From NCBI GenBank assembly GCA_036867785.1, contig CP145418.1:1116001-1180000 (forward strand): a stretch of DNA of 64,000 nt, read 5' to 3'. This document shows positions 19,920 through 30,500 of this stretch, piece by piece. The translations under genes were made by a program, and so were the position numbers. The notes under the pieces were generated by a model. That model was not told the origin of the DNA and made no database searches. It was given only the letters and a program-made list of their open reading frames with translations. Every line of letters begins with the position of its first letter. The first letter of the stretch is position 1. The stretch comes from Plasmodiophora brassicae (Eukaryota; Endomyxa: Phytomyxea; Phytomyxea; Plasmodiophorida).

Positions 19920-21922
19920 TGGGGAAGAAGGCGAACGGCGGTGGTCGTTGTCGCGGACGCAAGGTGAATGGCAGCACCGGCTTATGCCTGCTCAGAGGGT
20001 TTACGTACGCGTCCCTGCGTCGGATGAAGGCCGTCGACGACGCCATCCACCAAGACATCGCGGCGTTCGTCCACGCGTTTGACGGTAACGATGAAACTTC
20101 CAGCCTGCGAATAACGAGGAGCTCAGGGCTGGGGAAGCTAGCACTTGTAAGTGCGGTATTGGAACCTTGACCGGCTTCGTCTGATGTTGAAGGCCAAGGT
20201 TCTACGGATATTGACCAATCAAGGGAATGCGACCGTTGACGTTGGGAAAACAATAGAAATCTGTCTTCAAGCCATTGACGTGTGCTGTGTTTCCCCCAGC
20301 AACCTCATCGACCGTAGGTGCGCGCGTCACGTGGCGTTTGCCCTTTACGGATGCCGATTTCTTTCAGGTTCCGCTATCGAATTGCTTGCAAACAAGTACA
20401 TCGGCCTGCTGCTGCGCTTGCTGCATGCACGTATTACACCATGGCGGCTGTTTTGCAGAATTGCTGAAACGGCATCAGCGCTGGTACGATAGTCCGTTTA
20501 TATACGTACGTTGTATGAACTCACAATGACGATCAGGTGGATCGTGTTTGCCTGCACTATGGAAACGACTCCCAGCTTGAAACTCTTCTGGCACCGGCCA
20601 TTGACGAGAAGAAAGCGTACCTTGGCTCCTCTTGTATCATCTCTGGTGGCTCTCGATGACGGGATTGTTGCAGGTACGCCCTTGGCGAATTGGTAGGGTG
20701 CTGCGGTAATGGGTTAATTCAGGGGAATATAGTTGAGGTAGGCATGAGAGGACATTTCCCCTGCAGGTGGAGGCTAAGGCTTCTGCCAGATGGCTTCCAT
20801 CGCGATACGTGGTCTAAACGGTATCGGGAAACGTGATGCTGCTTTACGATTCAGTAGATCGTTCTGCCGAGGTCTCATCAGCAAACCAGAAGTTGTCGCA
20901 CCCCATGCCGACATGCTCGTCTCGTTATCACTTGGGAATGATGTGGAATCCTCTGTCGACAGCTGCTCTTCGTCGGTAGTCTTCCGAATTCGCCAGTGGA
21001 TGAACACTGTCAATGGAGACAGGGTTAACCAAGGCCACGAAGGGTTACACATTCGATGTCATTGTGGATATCCGTTCCTCACGATATTGATATGCAGTGT
21101 CGTATCTTTTCGCGCCAAGAAAGTGCTAATTGGGAACGACGACAAAGACTGTCCAAGTTGGGTCGACTTTAACCGGACCTGCATAGTTATCAACGGCGTA
21201 AGATGGCAACCCGAAAAGGGTTGGCTGATACTCTAAACAGCTGGTGGTAGTCAGACACATTGTGCATCGCAATCGAGTACAACGATATCGTGCAAGCTCA
21301 AGGCATGTAGATGGATAAGAGCACTCTTTGAAGTTCTTCTACTTACACATGACACCGTTTAGGCAAAGGAAGCGCATCAACGGTTTGTCTCAATGTGCGC
21401 TCCGCTACAGACCTACTTGAAGAGTCATGTTTCCATGGGCCGCAAGACGTTCGGCTTGAGTTCCAGCGATCAGGTACTCTATTTCCCCCTACTCAGTGGC
21501 CACAACGGTATGATGACAAAATATCGACAGACTTCAAAGCAGTTGGCAGCGCTCTTCGCAGGGCCAACGTGCACTGCATTGCCGTTTCGGATTCTGAACA
21601 CACCGCGAGGAGCACAGGGAAATGTGGAGTACATCCGCTGGGTTCTCGAAAAGCCTCGATCGCTTTCTCTAACGACGTACTCGAATACTTTCTCAACAGC
21701 GACCCTCTTCGAATGGCGAAAAGCCAGCAAGACGCACGTGGACTTCAAGAAAACGGCGGTCTGCCATTAGACAGTGCTGCGAGCTGGTGTACCGCCGGGA
21801 CCCCTGAAATGCTTGACAACAAGGCGTATTCTCCTAAACGTTGCAAGGGCGACGTGGCGGCCGCCATTGGCGAGTGCCAAGAGCGTCTGAAGCGGATATG
21901 GTCGGTTGTTGCGTTGTCGTGA
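19920..21922 (+). CDS. Unassigned multi-exon gene (tentative)
   Basis: Several plus-strand pieces look like exons of one gene, but no family is recognised. First, from ATG 19920 (MGKKANGGG), SLRRMKAVDDAIHQDIAAFV and SSGLGKLAL up to a GTAAGT at about 20149. Second, AKVLRILTNQGNATVDVGKT and IEICLQAIDV to NLIDR, before a textbook intron (GTAGGT to TTTCTTTCAG, about 20314-20367). Third, SAIELLANKYIGLLLRLLHA. Fourth, LLKRHQRWYDSPFIY, joined through a possible 28-bp intron. Fifth, VDRVCLHYGNDSQLETLLAP to SSCIISGGSR. Later, TKATKGYTFDVIVDIRSS near 21026-21085 and a last long exon from about 21362 (GKGSASTVCLNVRSATDLLE) to the stop at 21920-21922. The region 20670-21360 does not join cleanly, so this may be two genes or a damaged one. 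Confidence 0.35.
20979..21034 (-). repeat. 56-bp inverted repeat, copy B
   Basis: Reverse-complement partner of 19170-19225. On the minus strand it is followed by an acidic, coding-like frame (TTDEEQLSTEDSTSFPSDNE) ending at 20774. Confidence 0.8.
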
Positions 21923-22224
21923 ATATTCTTATCTGTGTCCTTGACTGTACTGTAGCACGGAACAATGTAATGCCCTAGATCGTGAAGGAGCTGTTTCAAG
22001 GAAACGAGTGGAGACACTGTGGCAGTCCCTACTGAAAAAGCACCAAGGTATACAGAGTGTTGCGACCGTTTCGCTGCTTCGTTCTGAACGCATCGCGACC
22101 TAGACGACATGTTGGACTTTATTGATGAGGCTATCCGACAACTGGAGGATAAACTGCTGGCGACGCCCCTCTAACATTCTTCATCCGGAATAAATACTCA
22201 AGTACAAAGCGACATGTAAGCGCG

Positions 22225-24489
22225 TTACGAGGATGCGTTGCCAGGATACAACAGCCCAAGGCAGTACGATGCAAGCTCGCGAACACGCCCGTCTGGATCG
22301 CCCTGGCATGCATTAGCCAACCAGGACACAACCTCGGATCGATGTACGCGTGCCTCGTCGAGCAGCAACGTCGGCTGCTGCACAGAAAGCGCCCGTGACA
22401 ACGCGAACAGTGCACTGGACCGGACAACAGAGTTGGCATTGCGGGCAGCCCACAAGGCCACTTTGATGACAGTAACGGCCATATCATTCGACTGGACACA
22501 GTTGCCAGCACATTCGATGATGGTGCCCACAACGTTGAGAAGACGAGCAAGGACAACAGTATCCTCTGTTTCCATCCGAAACTGGAGCGCGTCTCCCGCG
22601 TCAATGCGCAGTAGAAGCGGGTACAGGAACGACGCAGCAGCAATTGGCCCGAAACGAGACGCGTACGTTGATATATCTTTCCTTGCCAGTGATGTTGTTC
22701 CCCACCGTCTCGTGTGGCTTTCTATTCGGGCCACCACGGTAGGTGGTGTCTCTCGAAGCCGCTCAATGGGTAGCAAAAGCGAATTCCGCCGGTGCCGGTC
22801 GTCGGCATCAGTTGCCGATGTGGACGACAGAGACCGTGCGCCGTCAGCAAGGACGTCAAGAGCGACGAGACGATCGCTAATCGTATAGTTGTCGGCGTAG
22901 AACGCATCAGCCAAGGATGGTGCAACCAGTTCTGGTGCACAAATAAGCACAGCAACTAGAGCGTCGTGTCGATGCTCAGCGAAATCCGGCGTCGAGAATT
23001 GATCTTGAAGATGCAGTAGGCGCATGGCAAGTGGAACAGCGATCGGTTCCAAATCCAGTCGCGTCGTACGACGAACAACGTCCGGCGTTGCACGAAGCGC
23101 TGCCTCAATGTAATCCCGACTGCCTTCGACGCGCTTCCCAAGGTAACTGTAGCATTCCCGTACAAAGCGCGGCAGACGAACGGCCTCGTTTCCGACAGGT
23201 TGCACAACAGTCACCTGATGTGGCGAGGAGAAGCCTTTGTCATCAGCGAGCAAATCGCCCTTGGTCCACACAGGGCCACTGCCAGGGCAACCTGTTGAAA
23301 CCTCTGCCCGTACGTCATCAGGACGAGTAGCGCCATCGCGTGGTGTTTCGGTATCGGATTCAACAACCTGAAGGTCGAGACCAAGTCCGGCGACGTATTC
23401 TGCGAACAAAGCGCGTTCGTCTAGGGTGCCACGATCAAACGCTAGAGGCGGAGCATCACCACCGGCCGGTACCATGCGCCTAGCAAATTGCTCGGCGACA
23501 CGCATACCCATGCACCGAACAACCGCGGATGGATGGCTTAAACGGGTCCGCACCCCGGTCATGATAAAGCCATTCGCAGACATGTCTGATTCACCATCCC
23601 CAATCGCCGACAATAGTACTAGCGCCTGTGATACCGACATCTGCTGCGCCACAGACGTCTGACGCAAGAAGGCATCACTGGACCAGGCTTCAGCTACCTT
23701 GGCGAACGACTGAGTGGAAAGCCCCCGATCTCGCACATGATCGACGACAACTCGTATCTCGCGTTTCGACAGGACCTTCCTGAGCAGCAGAGATTCAACG
23801 ACGTCTGCGTCACCGGCGGCAATGCCGAAAAGGCGACAAGCTCGATTAGCGTCGTACAGCAAGGATACGTGCCTAACGGCAACACGAGCATCGATAACCG
23901 ACCAGAGTGTGTCGATACGGCCAGAATCCAGAAGAGCCGAAGCGACCATGTCAGCATGGCCGATCCGGGACAGCTTGGCGATTAGAATCGACGCCATCTG
24001 GGACGGTGGTTCGCCGTTCCTCATGACAGCGGCGACAAGCCTCGGGAACAGATCGACGATACGGATCGACGTTGGGCAACGATCGGGCAAGGAAGCGAGC
24101 GCGTTGACGACGAGATGCACGACGGGCAGGTCGACATGGGAGTTAATGAGGTGCTGGAGGAACGCGTCGGTGCAGACCGCTCTGAAGATCGTCGATGCGA
24201 ACGCAGCAACATCCTCCCCATGAGATTTGGTCATTCGTGATGACACCGAGATGATGACCTGCGCTGGCGGCGCATTGACAAACAGCGGACCGACGAGGTC
24301 AGCGTGGCCCGCGCCATTGTCGAGTACGGCAGGAGCCAGCAGCGACGTGAACTGGCGCCCTTGGTACAGTCGCGGTCCGAGCACGATGAGACCGTCCACT
24401 GATTCGGCCAGCAGCGGCACGTCCAGTGGTCGGCGCCGCAGGACGCTGATGCAGGCACGGATGCGCTGCAGAGCTTCCGGATCGCCCAT
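22225..24489 (-). CDS. TELO2/Tel2-like PIKK-stabilising protein
   Basis: Tel2 works with Tti1/Tti2 and Hsp90 to fold and stabilise PIK-family kinases (mTOR, ATM, ATR). The 754-residue frame is intronless and all-helical in look. The C-terminal half has the conserved Tel2 region: RLSHPSAVVRCMGMRVAEQF, ALFAEYVAGLGLDLQ, LPRFVRECYSYLG, FAEHRHDALVAVLICAPELV, LADAFYADNYTISDRLVALD and RFGPIAAASFLYPLLL, ending in HEAT-like helices (AARNANSVVRSSALFALSRA). The N-terminal half is weakly conserved, as in known homologues. Start ATG 24489 is clear. Lack of introns stands out against the intron-rich neighbours. Assignment rests on these patterns without a database search. Confidence 0.72.
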   Translation of the reverse strand: MGDPEALQRIRACISVLRRRPLDVPLLAESVDGLIVLGPRLYQGRQFTSLLAPAVLDNGAGHADLVGPLFVNAPPAQVIISVSSRMTKSHGEDVAAFASTIFRAVCTDAFLQHLINSHVDLPVVHLVVNALASLPDRCPTSIRIVDLFPRLVAAVMRNGEPPSQMASILIAKLSRIGHADMVASALLDSGRIDTLWSVIDARVAVRHVSLLYDANRACRLFGIAAGDADVVESLLLRKVLSKREIRVVVDHVRDRGLSTQSFAKVAEAWSSDAFLRQTSVAQQMSVSQALVLLSAIGDGESDMSANGFIMTGVRTRLSHPSAVVRCMGMRVAEQFARRMVPAGGDAPPLAFDRGTLDERALFAEYVAGLGLDLQVVESDTETPRDGATRPDDVRAEVSTGCPGSGPVWTKGDLLADDKGFSSPHQVTVVQPVGNEAVRLPRFVRECYSYLGKRVEGSRDYIEAALRATPDVVRRTTRLDLEPIAVPLAMRLLHLQDQFSTPDFAEHRHDALVAVLICAPELVAPSLADAFYADNYTISDRLVALDVLADGARSLSSTSATDADDRHRRNSLLLPIERLRETPPTVVARIESHTRRWGTTSLARKDISTYASRFGPIAAASFLYPLLLRIDAGDALQFRMETEDTVVLARLLNVVGTIIECAGNCVQSNDMAVTVIKVALWAARNANSVVRSSALFALSRALSVQQPTLLLDEARVHRSEVVSWLANACQGDPDGRVRELASYCLGLLYPGNASS

Positions 24490-25355
24490 GACTGCCGAAC
24501 GCGCAACGTTGCGCGCGCAACTACCGTACCTACCTCAGGAAGCCAGTTTCATACGAGCGGCACCGTATGTCCCCATCTGTCCGATACATGAAACGACCTG
24601 CGGACATGGACAACTATCGACTCCAATGCAGGCATTGGGGGCACACTACAGTTCGAGAGCGGCTGAACATGTGGGAAGGTCGACCGCTGGGCACGTATGA
24701 CCACGTATCGACGGTCGAGCTACTTGTTTACAGTTTCTGAAGAATTTGCACGCAAACCTTTCAGAGGGATCGGCAGTACTGCGCCTTCGTTACAAACGTC
24801 TCAGACGCACACTGAAGACGTCGAACTTCATGTACGACGATCGCCCACACATATGTTGCTGAAGTATAACGATTCCGTGCTAACACTGCCCCTCCCAATA
24901 TACAGATGAGAATGGATCCGATGACACCGAGTGTCGCGCGCAAACATCTAGACCTTTCACCCAAGTGCAGGTTTCGATGCACACTAATGGCAGAATTCCG
25001 ACGCTGACAGTTCTCCAGAAACAGTGCGAGGGTCTCTACATAATGCATAACCTTTACGACGCTGCTAGACTATATGGTCTGCAATACGCATTACGTACGG
25101 TGTTCAGGCCGCCCTTAGTAAAATAACCGCATAACCGCTGGACGGATGGCAAGATGGCCGATGGCCACCAGTGTTCGCTGGACAGAGGCCAGGGAAGGGG
25201 CGTCGGTACGGAGCGACTCTCGCGGACTATTATCAGGTAGCCCTGCGGATTTGCGCAGTCCGTCACGGGCTCACGGCGATTTCCTGCATCGCTCTCGGGG
25301 CCGTTCAGTCCACAAGCGGTCTCCCAGGTCAAACGGGGTATACACCGCCTGCGTA
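24490..25355. other. Intergenic region between divergent TELO2 and transporter genes
   Basis: 866 bp. Two overlapping small frames exist: plus strand ATG 24697 to 24909 (70 residues) and minus strand ATG 25048 to 24761 (95 residues, one possible membrane segment GVIGSILICILGGAVLA). Neither has support beyond being open. The rest shows no coding signal and presumably contains both promoters. Confidence 0.4.
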
Positions 25356-26681
25356 ATGGTGTCAGGGGATCGCGAGTCGGCGAAAGATACGTCAAATCCG
25401 TCTGTTACTGTTGAACTAGACCACCCCGCCTCGCAGCCCGGCAATCATGATATGACTCGTCAGAAAAACAAAGGCGGTTCTATCAGAAGAAACCGATTTG
25501 CCCACAATGTCATCCTGGTCATCATGTCCTGCGTACTGATTGCTGCAGGGGTCTGTTTGGTCATCTTGATCAGCAGCGAACGATTTGACGAATTATTCTT
25601 CGTTTGACAGTCGATGCACACGTTGGCGGCGCAACCGTTGAAGACCGTTGGCGGCAAGACGAAAGTCAAGTACACGTGGTTGCTAGCGCTTCTCACGTAC
25701 TCGTTCCCGGTGTCCCTTGTTATCTGGATTATTATCAATCGCGGCCGGCCTGAAATGCCCTCCAAAATCATGTGGAAACGCTGTGCGTTCCTCGGGCTGC
25801 TTGACGCCATTGGCATTTCACTCGGGTCGTACGCGCTGAGCACGCTTCCTGCGATTGTCTACACAATTCTTGGAGGTACGATATGTCCAGCTCCTCTATA
25901 GAGCAATACTGAAGAAGTTTACACTCAGGGAGCTCGCTCATCTTCGTCGTCCTTATCAGCCTGGTTAGCACGACGAAGAGTTTTCACATTGTCCAATACG
26001 CTGGCGTAGTCCTGATGACCATCGCCGTGACCGTCGTTGGCCTTTCCGGAACCTCGCAGAGCACGTCGATCGGGACTAACGAGCAGGCGCTTGGCGTTGT
26101 TGCCTGCCTTGTTAGCTCAGTCTCTATTTCCCTGCTTTGCGTTCTCACGCAGAAGATGTTCGCTGTTGAACAGGCCAAGGGAGACCTGCAGTTCGCCTGG
26201 CAACTGAACATCTGCCAGAGTATGTTTGCCACGCTTTATATCCTTCCTTTAGCATGCTTCTCGGCGGAGTTCAGCGAGCTCCCACGAGCATTCGAGGCCA
26301 TCCGAGAAGCAGGGAACATGCCAACTTTTGTGACGGTGTGCATTCTGATTGTCATGGCCGCGCCCGCACAACGATTCTGCAATGTCGGTTAATTGGACAC
26401 CAGGTGTTCGGACTGCCGTTAACAGCATGCGCAAATAGGTGGCGGTCACGAGCTTCTCCTCAGCGACGTTGGCTCGATCACTTACTGGTCCCCGTCGTGT
26501 CGTCATCATGGTCGTCAGCTTCAAATTGTTCGGGGAGGAGATCACCCGTTGGAAGGTTATCGCGGCCGCCCTGATGCTGGTTTCCCTAGGCATCTACATG
26601 TACGGTGGCTACATTGTCCAGCGATCCAAGTCCAATTCTGGTGGCCAACCTTCCCCAGTGAAACACAAACACGTCAAGTAA
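25356..26681 (+). CDS. Drug/metabolite transporter superfamily protein (nucleotide-sugar transporter-like)
   Basis: About ten membrane segments after joining exons across introns 25602-25643, 25876-25928 and 26384-26438 (42-55 bp; phases 0, 1 and 0). After a Lys/Arg-rich N-terminus: ILVIMSCVLIAAGVCLVILI, YTWLLALLTYSFPVSLVIWI, then CAFLGLLDAIGISLGSYALS and LPAIVYTILGGSSLIFVVLI. Next comes VVLMTIAVTVVGLSG, followed by ALGVVACLVSSVSISLLCVL. The last part reads FCNVAVTSFSSATLARSLTG, PRRVVIMVVSFKLFGEEITR and KVIAAALMLVSLGIYMYGGY. The late R-x-V-x-x-x-x-S-F pattern and final Gly-x-Tyr resemble SLC35/UAA nucleotide-sugar transporters of the Golgi or ER. Substrate unknown. The C-terminus is basic (KHKHVK), not a classic dilysine signal. 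Confidence 0.78.
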
Positions 26682-26745
26682 ATGCTATGCTTTTGTGCTC
26701 CTTGCCGTCCCTTGTTGCGGTGGACAGTTGTCCGACACGTCCATT

Positions 26746-27137
26746 ATGGGTGCAGTGAGACGCGCGGTGAGTTCGAGCGAGGGCGTCTTCGAGGACGACG
26801 GCGCCGTCGCGGAATACCGTCTATGGAAGCGGCCTGGCAACGGCAACGTCGTCATGGAGATCACCCACACGTTCGTTCCAGTTGACAAGCGCGGATGTGG
26901 CCTGGCTGGACATGTCGCGTCGGCCGCATTCGAGTTCGCTCGCCAGCACGACATGCGAGTTCTGCCCACATGCACATGTACTATTCTCGGATTCGTATCG
27001 GTTCATAATGGTTTCATGTGGAGGCGTGCACAGATATCGGGCAAACGTTTCTTGAACGAAACCCCGAGTACAGGAGCGTCTGCATCAGTATCGATGACCG
27101 GTTAGGACTAGAAGAAGCCTCGATTGACGACCTGTGA
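26746..27137 (+). CDS. NATD1/YjdJ-type GNAT domain protein
   Basis: A small GCN5-related N-acetyltransferase-like protein of 111 residues. Exon 1 (26746-26977) and exon 2 (27034-27137) are split by a 56-bp intron. It shows AVAEYRLWKRPGNGNVVMEI, HTFVPVDKRGCGLAGHVASA (the acetyl-CoA loop variant RGxGLA), AFEFARQHDMRVLPTCTY and, across the splice, IGQTFLERNPEYR. These match the short NATD1 family almost end to end. The acetyl acceptor is not known for the family. It begins 64 bp after the transporter stop on the same strand. Confidence 0.85.
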
Positions 27138-27503
27138 CCATCCGGCTCGTTCCACTTGTATAAAAGTCTAATCTTTCCTGTATGTGTTCGTGATACGCTG
27201 CGCCGCAGATACGCACGCTGTATGGCAGACGAGACTTCTCCGAAACACGCGTTCAGCGCTCTCGCAGAATGACAGTGGAGTGCGAAGACGCCAAATAAGG
27301 CGCTGTTAGCGTTGTCTTGGCAAGGTGACGCGACACGGATGTCCTAAATATAACCCCCGCCAGTGAGAGGGGACGTTTTGCAGCCGTTGCGACTGCGACG
27401 TGCGTGCCACCCGCGGCGGTGTCGGTGACCCCATTTTCGATTTAGTCTGGGTGGTCGTGGGTGTCCGTGGAAGCGCGAGGCCGTCGTCGCTGGCTCGACA
27501 GCG
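27138..27503 (+). promoter_or_regulatory. Upstream region of the giant repeat gene, with TATA-like site
   Basis: 366 bp between the GNAT stop and the reconstructed ATG at 27504. TATAAAA at 27159-27165 and an A/T-rich patch near 27344-27352 stand out in GC-rich DNA and could position transcription. No other feature was seen. Confidence 0.3.
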
Positions 27504-30500
27504 ATGTCGCCGCCTCCGCGTGTTCGGTGGAGACCACAACGTAATGCCTTAGGTACGGTCTGAACGTCATCATGCCTGAGGAGATGTTTACGGGGGCATA
27601 GGCGTCACGATCGTAATTTTCCTGTTGCTGTTCTCATATGGGCTTTGTGACACTGGCCCCCATGTTGGATTTGATGCGTTGCATTGGGCATCACTCGATG
27701 GAGTAGATCTGCGTCTTCCGCGGAATACCAACCTATCGATGTTGCATCATTTCGAACACAATTCCACGTATCACCACGAGGAGCCTCATATCGTTGTCTT
27801 TGCAGCCAACGTCTTCTTCTCTCGCAATTGTAACGTTGGGAGACTAGAGCCATGTGTCTGTGTACGAGATGCATTCAGCGCTGCAATCGCGCGTCTTGAC
27901 GCTGCCGCTACGGAGCGTAAAATCCTTGTGTTTGGATCTCGTGTTCCTCATAGATTACAACTGAATAACGCACGCGATGTTTTAATCGTTGCAATGACTA
28001 AGGTTACATTTAGTCATCCAATTCGACTATCGTCATGCGTCAATGTCACTTTCGATGGATTCAGCGTGCTTGATATAATCGTTGATGATTCGGACCATAT
28101 ACGCCTATCTGGAACTTCTTCTGAGGACACTTTCCGTGTCTTTGTGGCCGATACGACTACACGATCCCCACCAGCACCGGTTCGGATTCGTGTTTCTGGA
28201 TTTTCTGGGTTTGATACTTTATCTATTGTCTTGAGAGATGACAGCCGCATTTTATGCTCTGCTGATTCTGTCGAGACAATTTCTCTGGATCTCCTTTGCA
28301 AGAATGGACCGTGCTCCGGTATCTTTGACAACTCTACTCTAGCTTGGGCCCTCTCTTCGGTTGCGGTGTCCGGCCGTTCGAACTGGCTTCTGCATACGTC
28401 TGGCGGGGATCTATACGTGCGGCGCGCATTATGTTCCAGATTAGCCATTACAGGTCCGTCGAGCGTTTTCCTCGAGGGCTCCGCTATCCTCGATGATCTA
28501 TTCGTCAAATCGCCATTCGTTATTTCGCGAAGCAACGCTTCTGTTGTGGCCACAAACTCGGTTGAAATTGGCGACGCGAATTCAGCTGTGGTTTTAGAGG
28601 CAAACGCAGTGATCCGGAGCGGATCTGTCATCGTTAATGGCCGTCGAATTCTTTTGTTCGGGTCAATTCGCGCGACTACTACGCTTCACATCGGGTCCTT
28701 CCTGGACACCAGTAGTGTTGACGTTTCAGGCACGCTCCATTGCGTGTCAGAGGGAAAGTCAATAGCAACGATTCGAATCATTGCACATAACCTGATCAAC
28801 ATATGGCCCTCAGCAGTCGTCGAGGCTGAAGGGAACGCGTTTGCTTGCAACGGTGGACTGATTGAGGTTGGTGGTGTACAGGCCAGCATGTCCGATAACA
28901 CCTTTGTGCGCGACCTGTACGTATATCGCGGCTCCCGCATTTCTGTGGATTCCTTTCCTTTGCAAGGCGATGCCGGAACTATCATCTTACTGTCGAGCGA
29001 CGCGACCTTGTTTAACGGTCGAGCAACGGCACGTAGTGGTATACTCACAGGAGAAGCTGGCTTCATTGAAATATCGTCCCTTGATTCGCTTCATTTCGAT
29101 GGAATCACCAATCTGTCTTCCGTAGCCGGATCTTCAGGGACGCTTCTTCTGGATCCCATCACTGTTGTCATAGATGTTTCCGGCTCAAATGACAATCTGC
29201 TACCTGTGATCAGTTCGGGAACTAGCCCGTCGTCGATGACAATATCGGCATCAGCTATTCATACTTCCCTAACAACAGGCGATGTCTCGATTTCCGCTAC
29301 TGCCAACATTACTGTAAACGCGAATATCGGGACGGGTGCGGAGACGCATGCTCTCACACTCTCTGCGGGCACGACGCTTTCTATAAATGCCGCAATATCG
29401 ACGAGCGGTGCTGTCACGTTGAGCGGCTCGACGGGCATCAACGCCAATGGCAGTCTAATATCGGGTACTACTATGTCGCTAACCGCGTCAGCTGGACCGG
29501 TCGATGTTCGTTATCCGATTACGAGCGGGACGCAGTTAACAATATCTGGAACTACAGTATCGATCAATGGAACCGTCTCTGCCGGAACGACGATGACAGT
29601 CACCGCAACATCCGGCGCAATTACAGTTGTTCGGAACTGCACTTCGTCCGGTATCATGACCTGGTCAGCTACAGATTCGCTCCAAGTTGCAGGATCGGCA
29701 ACACTAGCTACACAGGGATATACATTCTCTGCAACGTGTGATAGCGATTGCAATGGCATCGGAGATTTGAACATCGCATCTGGAAGTTCAGTGTTGACGT
29801 CGAATGGAGCTGGAATTATATCGGTGAACCAGTTATCACTGGCGGGCGTTATCAAATCCGGCAGTGGATCCATATCCCTAAGTGGCTGTTCAAGCAAATC
29901 CATACAATTTGGTGGCAGTGCAGGAGCTGGAACTGCCATTGAACTGACTTCCTCCAAACTTGGGCAGATTACAACATCTGGCGGATATGTCTTAAAGAGT
30001 TCTTCTATTAGCGTTCAGGCAGTGTCGACATCGACGAGCGTTGAACTGAATGCAAGAGCAACAGGAGGAACTATTTCTTTTGCGGGCACCTCTTCTTTTT
30101 CTAGTTTAAACGCTACTGCGCACAGTGGAATATCTGTCCTTGCTTCAATCTCGACGACGGCAGGAGCTCTTGTCCTAGACGGCGATTACTCTGCGACATT
30201 TGCGGGAACGACATCTATAACGTCAAACGCGTTGCTTACCTCCTACACCGATTTATCGATTCATCCGCACGGTACTGGTCGAGTGGTCGTGTCATGTCCT
30301 GCTTCATGGTCGGCGCGAAACCACGTAAACCTGTATGCAGGGACTCGGGTTTATGGTTCGGGCGGCGATTTCTCTTTGGTATCTGATAGTGCGGCCACCG
30401 GAACTGGAGGTGCTCTGAAATTTGCTTCGACATCAAATATCACATTCGTAAGCTCCTTGGTCACGAAGCTTTATCTCAAAGGAAATGCCTTCCAGTGGTC

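Noticed and set aside
27625-27660. TTG at 27625 as the start of the giant gene
   Set aside because: A eukaryotic gene would use ATG, and removing a short GT-AG intron gives an ATG with a proper signal peptide.
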